NCBI GenBank assembly: GCA_035079385.1
Contig: JAVHKY010000018.1
Location: 3,472,001 to 3,536,000, forward strand
DNA from: Aspidiotus rigidus
Lineage: Eukaryota; Arthropoda; Insecta; Hemiptera; Diaspididae
Direction of reading: 5' to 3'
DNA: 64,000 bases
In this document: positions 1-11,050 of the stretch, in pieces
How the letters are laid out: each line of letters starts with the position of its first letter
How positions within the stretch are numbered: the stretch's first letter is position 1
Translations under genes and position numbers: made by a program
Notes under the pieces: model-generated
Databases searched by the model: none
What the model was told of the DNA's origin: nothing
The model's input: only the letters and a program-made list of their open reading frames with translations

Positions 1-200
1 CTATTGTATATAGCTTGGAGGATGACATTTTTCAAGTTCTCCTTCTATCACGATATAACTCGAGAGTCAACATTTTTTCAATTCCTTCCCACATATCATA
101 TATAGCTCGAGAGTCAAGAAAAATTTAGACTCTCAAACTATATTATATTAGGCTTATAGTAGGTCTAGGCTTCTTTGAATTCTCAATACCAAATCCCTAA
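1..200. repeat. Dispersed modular repeat: ~47-bp units plus arm fragment
   Basis: Three degenerate copies of a unit built around CATATATAGCTCGAGAGTC and a TTTTTCAAGTCC block lie at 1-125. They are followed by a segment (about 115-200) that also occurs at 17.97-18.08 kb and, inverted, at 17.47-17.58 kb. This is a partial copy of the fold-back element described at 17.4 kb. No coding potential is seen. Confidence 0.6.
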
Positions 201-1119
201 AGTAGGTCAAGGTTAGTGATGACATCATTAAGCGTGACAAAAAATCGTGACAATTTTTCCAATAAAAGTCCCCCAATCTTACGAGCGTTTTCTCAGAGTA
301 GAAGCCGTGACGGTTTCACGAGTAGTCACAGTATACAAATTATAGCCTGTTGGTATACAACTGTATGTTAGACTTAGTACAATGAAAGTAGAGGGCGTCG
401 AAATTTTTTCAAGTGCATCGTAACAAACACAAGAACTCCAAAAGCTAGCCTTCAAAAATCCTACAATCTCTTCCATGATGTTAATGATAGTCGGGTACTC
501 ACTCGCATTGCTTACTTTTTTTGTTCAGGACTGTATCGTAGTTTCCCCTAAGTAAATGAAAACCTGCAAGTTTTCGAACTTGTGTGTAGAAATCGTCATC
601 ATTTATGCGGCACTTTTTTGTTTAGCTTTTTAGAATCTTTCTGTGCGATGTGGAATGCTACGAATAGATAAGCCACAAAAAAACTTTCGAAAAAGTTCCT
701 TAGGACTCAAGGTTTGAGTTCTCAGATGATTTTTGAAATTCGCGAGAAACATCTTTCGGACAAATAGCTTCAATTTTATAATTTGTATGTACGAAAGGTT
801 CCTAGCATACGAGCGTCAAGGATGTTGATTTGCGGTTCATATTGCGCAGAGATCGCCAGTCCTAAAATCAACAAGTATTATATTTCTCGTCTTTTTCAAA
901 GAAGAATCACTTTTCACGCTATCATTAAACGTGAAAAAGGTGAAAGAGGTGCACGTATTTTCTGCATCATTTTCCTCATCTTCGTAACTCGATCTTTCAT
1001 ATTCGCGAGATGCACGAGTCTACGTGTCGTCGTAGTGCTAGAAATCTAGTGCTCGACACATCCGTACTGTGTTTTTCTTTTCGTTCGCGGGGATGATATC
1101 GTTAATTTTGTAACTCGTC
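201..1119. other. Upstream region of the potassium channel gene
   Basis: Nothing recognisable is seen apart from short open frames without family features. It may hold the promoter and 5' untranslated region of the channel gene that starts at 1120. No clear TATA box or initiator stands out by eye. Confidence 0.3.
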
Positions 1120-4060
1120 ATGAATCTGAACGACGAAAATGCTCGCATTGTCCTGCTTGGCTGTATTATGACCATCTACGTACTATTCGGTGCCTTAGTC
1201 GTTAGAAGTTTCGAGTCACCTTTCGAAAAACGCTTGCTCAAAGACTACTACGAGATGTACGCCGAATTTGAAGAGAGGCTAGTAAATGGCACAGCGAAAG
1301 TAGAAGAATTGAAGCTGTTGATGTTCACCTACGGAAATTTGACTTCGGCTCTCGGCGAGCTAGGAAAGTATGAAAAGTGGAATTTTCTGGGCAGTCTTCA
1401 CTTCGTCGTCACCATCGTCACCACCATAGGTAAGAGAATTGGTTTTCTTCCGTAGAAAATCTTCTTTAGGGAAGTGCATTTGAGTCAAGACATTCGATGT
1501 CCTGCATAGCTCGTGAGTTTTAGCAAGGGAAAGGGGTCTCGGAAAAATATTTACTTCAGTTCTCATTCGCTGCTCGCGGGTACGAAATTCTCGTAAGTCC
1601 TCCTCCTTGTCTCGCCGATGGTAATTTTTTCGAGTACCTCCTCTCTGATACATAGAATTAAATTAAAAAAATTATGGAAGTACCCTTCTTCCTCCTCATA
1701 TATAGAGCTGGATCTTGGAGACTCTTTTCAAGCCCCTCTTAAGAAATGAACTCCCATCCTGAATCACCAACAAGTTTTATGGTTCGAGGAAGGAAACCTG
1801 GAAGATTTTAATTCAAAATTTCTCTTATCTTCCATTGGAAAAAATTTCGAAGCTCGAGCTCACCTGACTGTGAAACTTTGGAAGTGAAAAGAGATTTGAA
1901 GAACGTTAGAGTCATCTTACAGGAAAAACGCATCAAAGTTTCGAATGTACTATTAATTGATCAGCTTCATAATTGGAAATCTCCTCTTTTTACTTGTTTT
2001 TCTCTCTACATTAGCGTGTACGAAAATTATAGGTAAGAAAGGCATTTTCCATCCCACCAAATTTTTATCTTCTCTTCGGAACAGGGAATCTGTTCTTATG
2101 GGAGGGGAATATCGGCCATCCAGCGTTTTTCGATCTTGAAATGACCGCGGGACTTTGAAAAAGGTCGACCTTCCAGCTATAGATAAGAGAAAAAGAACAA
2201 TCTAGACTTCTGAGCTATACGTACATAATATGTAAGTTTGTAGAACTTACAAAGTTCGTAACGCGTACAACTCGAGAAATTTCAAAATATGAAGAGTTTT
2301 TATTTGATTAAAGATTCAAATTTTATGAACGAAATCCACGAGTAAATGTGAAGTAGATACATCAAAAAGATAAATTGATTGAAGAATGACCGAATGGGTC
2401 TTCTGAAGTAAGAAGCGTTACAAAAGGAAAACCCAAGACAGGTATTGAAAGAGATGACGTAACGTAACGATCATTATGAATAATACAATATTTACACGAG
2501 GGTGACTATACCGGCATAGCTCTATAAGAAGGAGATTAGGTGGAGACGTACAATCTGAAAAATATATTTATGAGGAGGAGGAAGAGAGGACATGAGGAAA
2601 ATGTCTATTTTCAAGACAGAGGAGGGACTTTGAAAAATATGCATGTGAAAAAATCTCGATTTTTAACCGGGGAAAAATTTTGATCTGAACCCCTACACAG
2701 GGAAGAATTGGAAAGTTTCAAACTCTCCGACTTCTGTAATCAACTCTGAAGATTCATTGATCAAAGTTGAATGATAGAGTATCAAAATTGAAAAATTAAT
2801 CATTCCGGATTCAGTTTCATGAAACAGGTTCCACCAGTACCATTGCGATAAACTCATGAGTTCTTCAAATATATTGTATTTATGTTTCTTTTCCTCCATT
2901 GTTAGACAGTAAAACCCATCTTTTTTCTAGGTTACGGCTCGTACACGCCGAATACAAACGCAGGCAAAATCTTCGTCATCCTGTACGGCTTCTTAGGCTG
3001 CGCCGGCGGTATTCTCTTCTTCAACCTCTTCCTCGAACGAATGATCACCTTCCTCGCCTACTTCTTACGCGAACTCTACATCCGGAAAATCAAAGCTCGT
3101 AATCCAGAACCAGAAGCGCAGGAGGATGTCGATCAGCTAATAGCCGAATGGAAACCAGGCATATACTCGGTTATGTTGTGCCTGTTCTTAGGGGTGGTAA
3201 CCGTCGGTTCGATCGCCGTTCCCACGTATTCCCTTCTCGAGGGTTGGTCATATGTAGAAGCCGCGTACTTTTGTTTCGTATCCTTCGCCACGATCGGGTT
3301 CGGAGACTTTGTAGCCGCTCAACATCCACACCATAGTAACGTCTACGTACTATTAAACATAATTATTTTAGCCGTCGGATGTTGCTTCCTCTACTCTATA
3401 TTCAACGTAATTTCCATAGTGCTTAAACAAATTCTTAATTGGTTGATATTCCGAATGAAAGCGTTGAAACGCCGATGCTGTCCCTCAAAGTCCACCCACC
3501 CGGAGTATATGCTTCGAAAGCATTCCCTACGCGTGAGGAGAGAACGGAAACAGTGTCGTCGGCAACGAAAATCCAGCATCCAATTGATTCGAAGAACGTT
3601 CAGAAGGAGACAGATGCGCGGGCAAAAGAGCGAAGAGGTTAAATCAGACGGCCGTAAGGACTCCAGCAACGACGATGACCCGAATAATATCGATCGTAAG
3701 TTATCGGACGATGGACTGATTTCGATGAAAGACTTCTTAACATCGAATCAAGTCAGTCTAGCCTTAATGCAGAAACAGCTACAAGATAGCGCTCGAGACG
3801 CGGGCGCGTATCCGGGTCTGGTGAGTACCCCTCCGTCCCCACCGCAAAGTACCGCTCAACCCGCATACATTCCATCGCCGATAGTTCGCCGTCCTATACC
3901 GAGTGTATCCGCGACACTATCGACTCATCAACCTCGTCACCACCATCACCATCCTCTTCATCACCATCACCACAAACCTTCGTTACCAGCGGGTAAATTG
4001 ATACCAAGCACCATAGGTCCGTTGGCGATATTGTGTGATAAATTGGGTGATAGAAGGTAA
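1120..4060 (+). CDS. KCNK13: Two-pore-domain potassium channel, THIK (KCNK12/13) type
   Basis: A plasma-membrane K2P leak channel; two subunits, each with two pore loops, form one K+ pore. There are two exons, 1120-1429 and 2931-4060, joined in phase 1, giving about 479 residues. The intron (1430-2930, GTAAGA...TTCTAG) splits the first selectivity filter, so TIGYG (residues 102-106) forms only after splicing. The second filter is TIGFGD at 224. The first membrane segment is about residues 10-29. NGT at 56 and NLT at 73 are likely N-glycosylation sites in the extracellular cap. THIK features are the start NLNDENAR, FFNLFLERMIT after pore 1, EGWSYVEAAYFCFV before pore 2, and a conserved tail block at 364-390 (GLISMKDFL...LALMQKQL). 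The tail is long, basic (about 280-340) and has a histidine-rich run near 440-451. The start at 1120 is chosen because the family's N-terminal motif follows it directly. Family assignment is strong; the exact orthologue is inferred. Confidence 0.93.
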
Positions 4061-4181
4061 TCCAGCGTATTCTTAACTGAAATCGAAGTTCCTAACGTAT
4101 CCCAATGACTCTTGGCGAATGAGGAGTCAAAGCACCCTAAAAGAGGCATTGCAGACCTACTTACAGTACCATAGCAGTAGG

Positions 4182-5117
4182 TATACCGGGTCTTTGACCC
4201 AATGAAACTATCAGCCCGTCTTTATCGAGCAATTACCATCATTTATTATGAAAAACGAATATCTGTTCAACTAGTATTTTTAGATCGCATAACCGTTCGG
4301 ACAAAATAATACAAAGTGATTATTTACTCACGTTTCAGGCCTTTTTCAATGTCATTTTTGACCAAGGCAAGTACGCAATAAAATTCATCACCACAGACTT
4401 TATAAATTTCACCAAGTATAAAACATAACGTTATTCACCATCTTGATTTCAATTTTGAGTATTTCCAAAAAGAATATAGGTCCACATGTCTAATAGTGCC
4501 TGACCAAACAATTAGGATATCATCTACATATCTGGCCCAGTGTTTGATCGAGTTTCTGAACTTGCTGTCCTTCAATATCTTGTTTTCCATACCATTCATG
4601 AATACCTCCGCCAGTATTGGTGACAGCGGTGATCCCATCGCAAGTCCTTTTTCCTGGCTATTAGAAGCGACAGTAGTTCTGGCTCGGCATACTTCGGCCC
4701 ATCGGGCTTCCCATGGTATCTATTGTTTTTGAGCAGGGTGAGAAGATCCTCCTTATGTATGGTACCAAACATGTTTGTCACATAAAAAAATTCTAGCTTG
4801 TCGTTACCCCTGACTTCCAACTTGTCCAGTTGCTTTGTCTGAGTGCAAACTGGTAGTTTTCTGTCAAGGATGTGCCTACGATCTTTGCTATCTTGTAGCA
4901 TTGGATTGGGTGCTGTTAACTAGAGGTCTCATTGGACGGTTCGCTTTGTGGAGTTTTGCAGCCCTCTTGAACTTTGAAGCTACCGAGTTCATCTCTAGCG
5001 TCCTTCCATTGCCAGGTACATTGTTATAAAAACTCATGTTTAAGGCCTAAAGTAGAATTGTACACTTGAAAAACTTTTTCAACTTTAGTGCACTACTTAC
5101 ACGCGACTCACTCAATA
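4182..5117 (-). mobile_element. Degraded Penelope-like element, family 4 (reverse transcriptase remnant)
   Basis: On the minus strand, 4435-4638 encodes GSPLSPILAEVFM followed by HWARYVDDILIVW. These are reverse-transcriptase motifs in the form seen in Penelope-like elements, with catalytic YVDD. The preceding part (about 4901-4596) is in another frame and holds a related stretch containing TNMFGTIHKEDLLTLLKNN. Frameshifts and stops separate the pieces, so it is dead. The 5'-side sequence near 5040-5117 recurs at about 10.98-11.04 kb. The 3'-side sequence at 4182-4310 recurs inverted at 7455-7585, so later elements seem to have inserted into or rearranged this older copy. Confidence 0.7.
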
Positions 5118-5126
5118 TGATATTGA

Positions 5127-5651
5127 CGTCAAACGACGACATACTCAAAGGAGTAAAACAGACGGAGTAATTTAATTAAAGCCACAGAAATACAAAATAC
5201 ACCGGAGCGCTTTCGATTAAAGAACCATTATCAACGGGTGACATGAAAGCAACTGAACCAACACCGGCCGGCAACAAACACTGCCGAGGAAATCATGACT
5301 GAACTAGCGAGTCATCACAATGTGAATCATACTCATAAACTAGTTCAATCAACCCCTCATCAGGTATGTACCTGTTGAGCACATTTAGGTTGTCGTTATT
5401 CAGATGGCGAATAATTTCAATATGTTCTAACGCGGTACGCTTGAAAACCGAGGACTCTCTATGGAGGAGGGACTCGGATCCCTTTTTAAATTATGGCCAG
5501 TGGTAATAAGATGGTCTGCAAATGCCGAATCACCCAATTTCTTCTTTTTCCACGCCTTCCTATGCTCATCTATTCTAATTTTGAGCTGACGTCCAATCTC
5601 ACCTATGTAGATTCCATTACAGTCATTACCCTCCATTTTGTAAACCCCTTG
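5127..5651 (-). mobile_element. Penelope-like element family 1, 3' end, inverted partner (copy 1a, minus part)
   Basis: A 5'-truncated copy of the element's 3' end, pointing left. The minus frame 5672-5427 reads VYKMEGNDCNGIYIGE...DEHRKAW, the GIY-YIG endonuclease domain of Penelope-like elements. It breaks in the segment after LITTGH. The rest of the 3' end, including the tail with CTTTGAGTATGTCGTCGTTTG read on the minus strand, mirrors 6830-7320. It abuts the plus-strand copy head to head at about 5651/5652, a known arrangement for these elements, which often carry partial inverted or tandem copies. Confidence 0.8.
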
Positions 5652-7366
5652 AAGATTTCTCCTTGAGCCCAACCCTGTGCCGCCCTTATTGTAGGGGCTG
5701 CCTAAAATTCATAAGACGGACACTCCGATGCGGCCGGTCGTTTCCTTTGTGTCTTCCCCCACGTACTTCTTGGCAAAATTTTTGGACCGTTGGTTTAAAT
5801 CTAGAGTAGAATTTGAGTCATCCTACTCTATGAAGAATTCGGTCTCTCTGGCTGATAAGCTCAAAGATGACATTCTTCCGCCTGATTCTACCCTATGCTC
5901 CTTTGACGTAGTCAGCTTATTTCCGAGTATCCCTAGAGCTACTGCCATGCAGCATATGGGAGACCTCTTAGTCCAATCTAATATCTGTCACGAAGAACTG
6001 ACAGAATTTTTCAATTTACTCAATATTTGTTGGTCTCCCAATTTTTGCAAATTTGAAGGGAAATTTTTCGAATTTCCAGAGGAGGTAGGTATCCCTATTG
6101 GCTCTCCTCTGGGTTCCCTCATTTCGGAGGTTTTCATGTCTAAATTTGAGCTCGTTCCTTTTTCCTCTGGCCAGGGGCTTTTGAGTCATATACATTATTG
6201 GCACAGGTATGTTGATGATGTGTTGTGCATGTGGACCGGTCACCGAGATCTCCTTTTGGAGTTTCTTAGGTATCTCAACAGTTTGTATCCTTCCATCAAA
6301 TTCAGGTTGGAAGTAGGCGGAAATTTTTTGGACCTTACTATCTCTAATAGAGAAGGTGCCCATGAATTCGCCATATTATATAGAAAAGATACCTCGACCG
6401 ATATTACTGTCCACGGTTGATCTTTCTGCCCTGTTGCCCACAAAATTGCCGGTTTTAATAGTTATATCCACCGGTTGACTAGTATTCCATTGGATCACCT
6501 CACTTTTCAACAGGAGCTCTTGACTATAAAGCACTTGGCCAGAGTGAATGAGGTCAGCTTAAATATTGACTTGATGGTCGATAGAAAATTGACTCGGAAA
6601 AGCCTTGATTCCACTACCTCCCTCCCCCGAAATCCGGCGTCTGATAGTAGAAAACGTTGGATCAGGCTCCCCTTTTTAGGAAAATTCTCTTCCCAGTTAG
6701 GTCGTGTCCTCCGCCCATTTGGGTTTCGCCCAGTGTATTACAATCTTAACACTGTAAAAAGTCTGTTCGTTAAGCTGAAGGACCCCATCCCACTGGTCGA
6801 AAGAAGTGGGTTTTACAAAATGGAGTGTAATGACTGTAATGGAATCTACATAGGTGAGACTGGACGTCAGCTGAAAATTAGAATGGATGAGCATAGGAAG
6901 GCGTGGAAAAAGAAGAAATTGGGTGATTCGGCATTTGCAGACCATCTTATTACCACTGGCCATAATTTAAAAAGGGATCCGAGTCCCTCCTCCATAGAGA
7001 GTCCTCGGTTTTCAAGCGTACCGCGTTAGAACATATTGAAATTATTCGCCATCTGAATAACGACAACCTAAATGTGCTCAACAGGTACATACCTGATGAG
7101 GGGTTGATTGAACTAGTTTATGAGTATGATTCACATTGTGATGACTCGCTAGTTCAGTCATGATTTCCTCGGCAGTGTTTGTTGCCGGCCGGTGTTGGTT
7201 CAGTTGCTTTCATGTCACCCGTTGATAATGGTTCTTTAATCGAAAGCGCTCCGATGTATTTTGTATTTCTGTAGCTTTAATTAAATTACTCCGTCTGTTT
7301 TACTTTTGAGTATGTCGTCGATTGATGTTTTTGGTCATAATTTGGAGAACCGAATTAATTCTATGA
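5652..7366 (+). mobile_element. Penelope-like element family 1, 5'-truncated copy 1a (RT + GIY-YIG)
   Basis: The copy begins inside the reverse-transcriptase frame (LEPNPVPPL region) and runs to the 3' tail. At 5728-6420 it encodes the RT core: CSFDVVSLFPSIP (motif A), GIPIGSPLGSLISEVFM, and HRYVDDVLCMW with catalytic YVDD. An in-frame TGA at 6418 replaces the glycine codon expected from family 2 (VHGGSF). The frame resumes at 6475-7029 with the GIY-YIG endonuclease (YKMECNDCNGIYIGETGRQ) and ends early because of a frameshift after LITTGH. The 3' tail (to about 7366) carries the family's terminal sequence. It is non-autonomous as it stands. Confidence 0.85.
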
Positions 7367-7454
7367 TATTGACGGTTGTTTATCCTTCATGTTATCTACT
7401 TTGCGATTGATGAAATGACCTACAAGGAATCTGAGACCCTGTACCGGAAATTCT

Positions 7455-7585
7455 TTCAATTTTGAGATTGAAAAACTGGTTATGCGCTCTAAAAATACTA
7501 CTTTAAAGATTATTCGTTTTTCATAAGAAAAGATGGTAATTTCTGGATAAAGAGGGGCTGGTACTTATATCGGGTCAGAAAGCCG
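7455..7585. repeat. Inverted copy of 4182-4310
   Basis: GGTTATGCG-CTCTAAAAATACTA, TTCGTTTTTCATAA and GATGGTAATT recur in reverse complement at 4182-4310. The pair therefore flanks the whole nest of Penelope-like sequences. Similarity is clearly imperfect by eye, so the duplication is old. Confidence 0.6.
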
Positions 7586-9479
7586 GTGTAACTACTCATA
7601 GCCGCGCTAGTATTTAATCTGTTATGTTATACACATTTCACTTATTCGATCGTTACTTCTTCACATAGCAGTATTGTGAAGGAAAAAATGTTTTTCGCTC
7701 TTCTTTTGCCTGAATAAACGCGTTGTTGACTTTTAACTTTTCGAATTCATTTTAAAAATTTGAAAGTATATACCAGATTTGCGTCATCAATTAAGATAAA
7801 GAAGTTTCTTGGCGTCTTTGAAAGTAATGGCCGCTGTTTCTTTAATTGATAGCCGTTAGAAAACATCAATGAAATTCGTCGACATTTTGTTTACATAATT
7901 ATCATAAAAGTATAGACCTACACTATGTAGGAATATCCTCTACTAAAGGGACGATCATCTCGCGTATATACGTTTATGAATTGCATTCATGAATGTAGTC
8001 TTGTACGACCTTCTGTGCATGTACCCTATTCAAAGTACTCCGCTGAATAATTAAAATATTCGTTAGCTGTATAATTACTTTCTTTTGATAATACAGCGCA
8101 CTTACGTCACGGAAACTGAATTGCTTCGGGTACGTACAAGTGCACAGACTTCCGTATGGGTTTAATGTTGAGCCGCGCATTAATTAGGTCATCGCAGGAT
8201 ATAGTCTTCTACTTCTATAATAGTCTTATTTACAAGATATACATTCAAGAAAAGTCATTTCATTCATATCCACAAACATCGTCAACGTCATAAGTTTAAA
8301 TGTTCGATAAATCAACGAAGGTTTGAAAGGTGTCTGAAAAAAAATGACGAAGTTAAATTTTATACCAGGAATAATAGTTTCGAGAATATTTGGGAGAAAA
8401 AACGTCGTGCTGTAAATAACTCCACTGGATCAAAGACTTCAAGGCGACCGGGAAAGAGTCATTTAGATATCATATACACAGCTTAGAGGATGAGAAAAAA
8501 AAACTCGAAAAACAATGCAGTTTAAATAATGTTGAAGTAGTAATAGAGACTCACTTAACGACTGTTTTTGATAGTAAAAAAATTATTCTTTACAAAAATA
8601 CGGACGCAAATAAAGATAATAAAATACGACCCCTGAAAAATTGTCCTCTTTTGACTCGTTCTTACTGTGTGACGATAAAACATTTTTTAAATCCAAATCC
8701 ACAACGTAATTATTGCGAACGTTTTTAAACAATACTAGAACCGAAGGCCGCCTTAGATGTGCGGTTCACGCAGACCCTAAATTCACCATCCATTAACCGT
8801 CTCTGGGACTGTTCTGACCTTGATTTATTTCAAAGACTTGAAAGAACTTCTTTGTCGTACTCTGAGGTTATCAGACCTGTTCTAGAAACTATGGGTAGAG
8901 GGTTTGGAAATATTCGATGTTTCTGACAGGAAACTTGTACCATACTTTTTTCTGTATGACGTATTTCATTCTTGGATTGGCGTCGGAGCTCGAAAAATTT
9001 TGGCCATCGAGTTATATAAATCGGATGGTGATGAAAAATGTATACTATCAAGCTATATATTTTATAGTGATTGAGTTCTCGAAAAGGTCGAGTATGGAAG
9101 GTTCCGACCTCTGAATCCATCCAAAGAGGGGGAGGCGGGGAAGGAAACCACCAGTTCGCACCTAAACAAAGCACCAGAAACAAAAATCAGATACCGTTGC
9201 AAGCTGTATCCGCATGTTCACTGTCGTCTGTTCAAATTGAGGAGTGATTATAGATGTTAATGAAAGTTTTGAAGTTTTGAAATGAGGTGTTATCTATTTG
9301 AATTTGAAATCTGAAAATTTTGTTTCATATTTCTAAATGGTTTGAACTTTCTTCCCCACCACCTTGAAGGAGTTTCCTTCTCAGGTGAAGTTCTAGGCGC
9401 GTTTTTTTAATGTGATGTCCCCAATAGGCCTAATCCACTTTAATTTTTTACTGTGACCCTTTTTTATTTCAATTCTCTA
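7586..9479. other. Unannotated AT-rich sequence
   Basis: No gene, RNA or repeat was recognised here. Short open frames (for example 8830-9183 minus) lack family features and normal composition. Confidence 0.3.
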
Positions 9480-9499
9480 TACCGCGCTCGCGCTCTTGT

Positions 9500-10260
9500 C
9501 CAAATCCCTCTCCTATTATATATAGTCCGGAGGTAAGAATTTTTCTAAGTCCCCTTCCTATCATATATGGCTAGAGGCTCGAAATTTTTTTCCAAGTCCC
9601 CCTCCTACCACATATAGCTCGGAGGTCGGAATTTTTCCAAATCCTCCTATCATATATAGCTCGGAGGTCGGAATTTTTCCAAGTCCTCCTCCTATCATAT
9701 ATAGCTCGGAGGTAGAAATTTTTCCAAGTCCCCCTTCCCTCTCCGTGACGCCATCAACCTCGCTCGCGCCCGCGGACGAAAATTTCCTGGAAGTACCCCC
9801 AACAAAAGGGATAGCGGGTTCCCCGCTAACAAAGAGCTGATGGAGCGATTGGACAAGATGGTAATCAAGAACAACAATGAACAACGGCTTTTTTAACGAA
9901 TTTAAACGAAAAGTACAGGAGAGCTGTTCTATGGGTTGAATTTGTTTTGGTATTGAGAATTGAAATTGAAACCTTGAAGAAGATTGACTAAATCTTTCGG
10001 AGTCCGTTGTATCATGGTAAATATGTATAGCTTTAAAGTAAACAATTTTCCAAGTCTCTTTCCTGTCATATATCATGGCTCAAAACTAGAAATTTTCTTC
10101 TTCTAAGTCCCTTTCCTATCATATATTATGACTCAGTAATCGAAATTTTTTTATGTCTTCGTCCTATTATATATTGCGGCTCAACAGTCGAAATTTTTCG
10201 AGTCCAAATTCTTTATTAGGTAGGTCAGTTTCCGCCGGACGTCACGCGGCGTACGGCAAA
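9500..10260. repeat. Tandem ~47-bp units of the modular dispersed repeat
   Basis: About five adjacent units at 9505-9740 are each built of CCTATCATATATAGCTCGGA, a GGTCGGAATTTTTCC block and AAGTCCTCCTC. Further degenerate units lie at 10040-10200. Between them, 9875-10010 resembles the arm of the 17.4-kb fold-back (AACGGCTTTTTTAACGAA... and a TTGGTATTGA block). The block at 10220-10270 carries the GGCGTACGGCAAATTTTTC module seen at other loci. Confidence 0.7.
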
Positions 10261-10289
10261 TTTTTCGGAATAATCCCCTGACATCCCTG

Positions 10290-11050
10290 GACGTGACAAA
10301 CATGTTTGCTGCCATACCAAAGAAGCATCAACTTCTCACCGTGCTACAAAACAACGGGGTGTGGTCTGAAGTACGCAAAAATAGTGGAAGAAATCGTGGA
10401 TCAGAACTACTGCTGATTCAATGACCAGCCGGAGGAAAAGGACAAGGGAAGCTTGAGCAGAGTGGACAAGTTCGTTTGCGAACAGTACCGAGGTATCTCG
10501 ACTGCACTGGTGAGACTGGGAGTAGTCCGACATCAGGAGAAAAGAGCACAGAATATCAAGGGAAAAAGAAGATGACAAGTCATTGTTCGGCATACACTGA
10601 AATCAAGAACAGTACAATAATGAAGGAATACTTAAGGTCATCACATTAAGAGAAGAAAACTCTGGGAACAGATGAATATTGCAAAAGCAAAGAGGAGGAA
10701 GGCTAGCTTCTAGAACAATGTAATCAAGTTTGACAGTAAAAGATTATTCAGCTCGGTGGTTGGATGAGACAAAAAAAAAAAGCCCGACCAATAGGAAGAC
10801 GGCAAACCTGGTAGCCGAACAGAAACGCAGCACTTGAGTGGATGAGCCAATCACAACGCAGCATTGTTGTAGTCAATCAGATCACAAAGTTAGACTACAA
10901 AACTAATGCTGAAGGCCTTGTTCCTCAATAGGGAAAGGTAACACTCAAAGTACTCTGATAAGCTACCTAACTAATAAAGTAAACTTCTACACTCGGGAAC
11001 TTTTTAATTTTCAGTGCACTACTTACACCGCATCACACTTGATATGAGTT
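10290..11050 (+). mobile_element. Highly degraded Penelope-like remnant, family 4
   Basis: The sequence at 10296-10380 (AACATGTTTGCTGCCATACC, then CTTCTCACCGTGCTA-AAAACAA) matches the reverse complement of 4690-4790, inside the family-4 RT frame. The stretch 10980-11045 (AACTTTTTAATTTTCAGTGC, ACTACTTACAC) matches 5065-5117. The part between has no readable frame. It is a second dead copy of the same element, on the opposite strand. Confidence 0.5.

Noticed and set aside
4496..4732. Plus-strand frame with MPDQTIRISSTYLAQ
   Set aside because: It is the antisense of the minus-strand reverse-transcriptase remnant carrying YVDD.
10336..10593. Minus-strand frame next to family-4 remnant
   Set aside because: The opposite strand shows similarity to a Penelope-like RT segment. 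This frame has no motif of its own.
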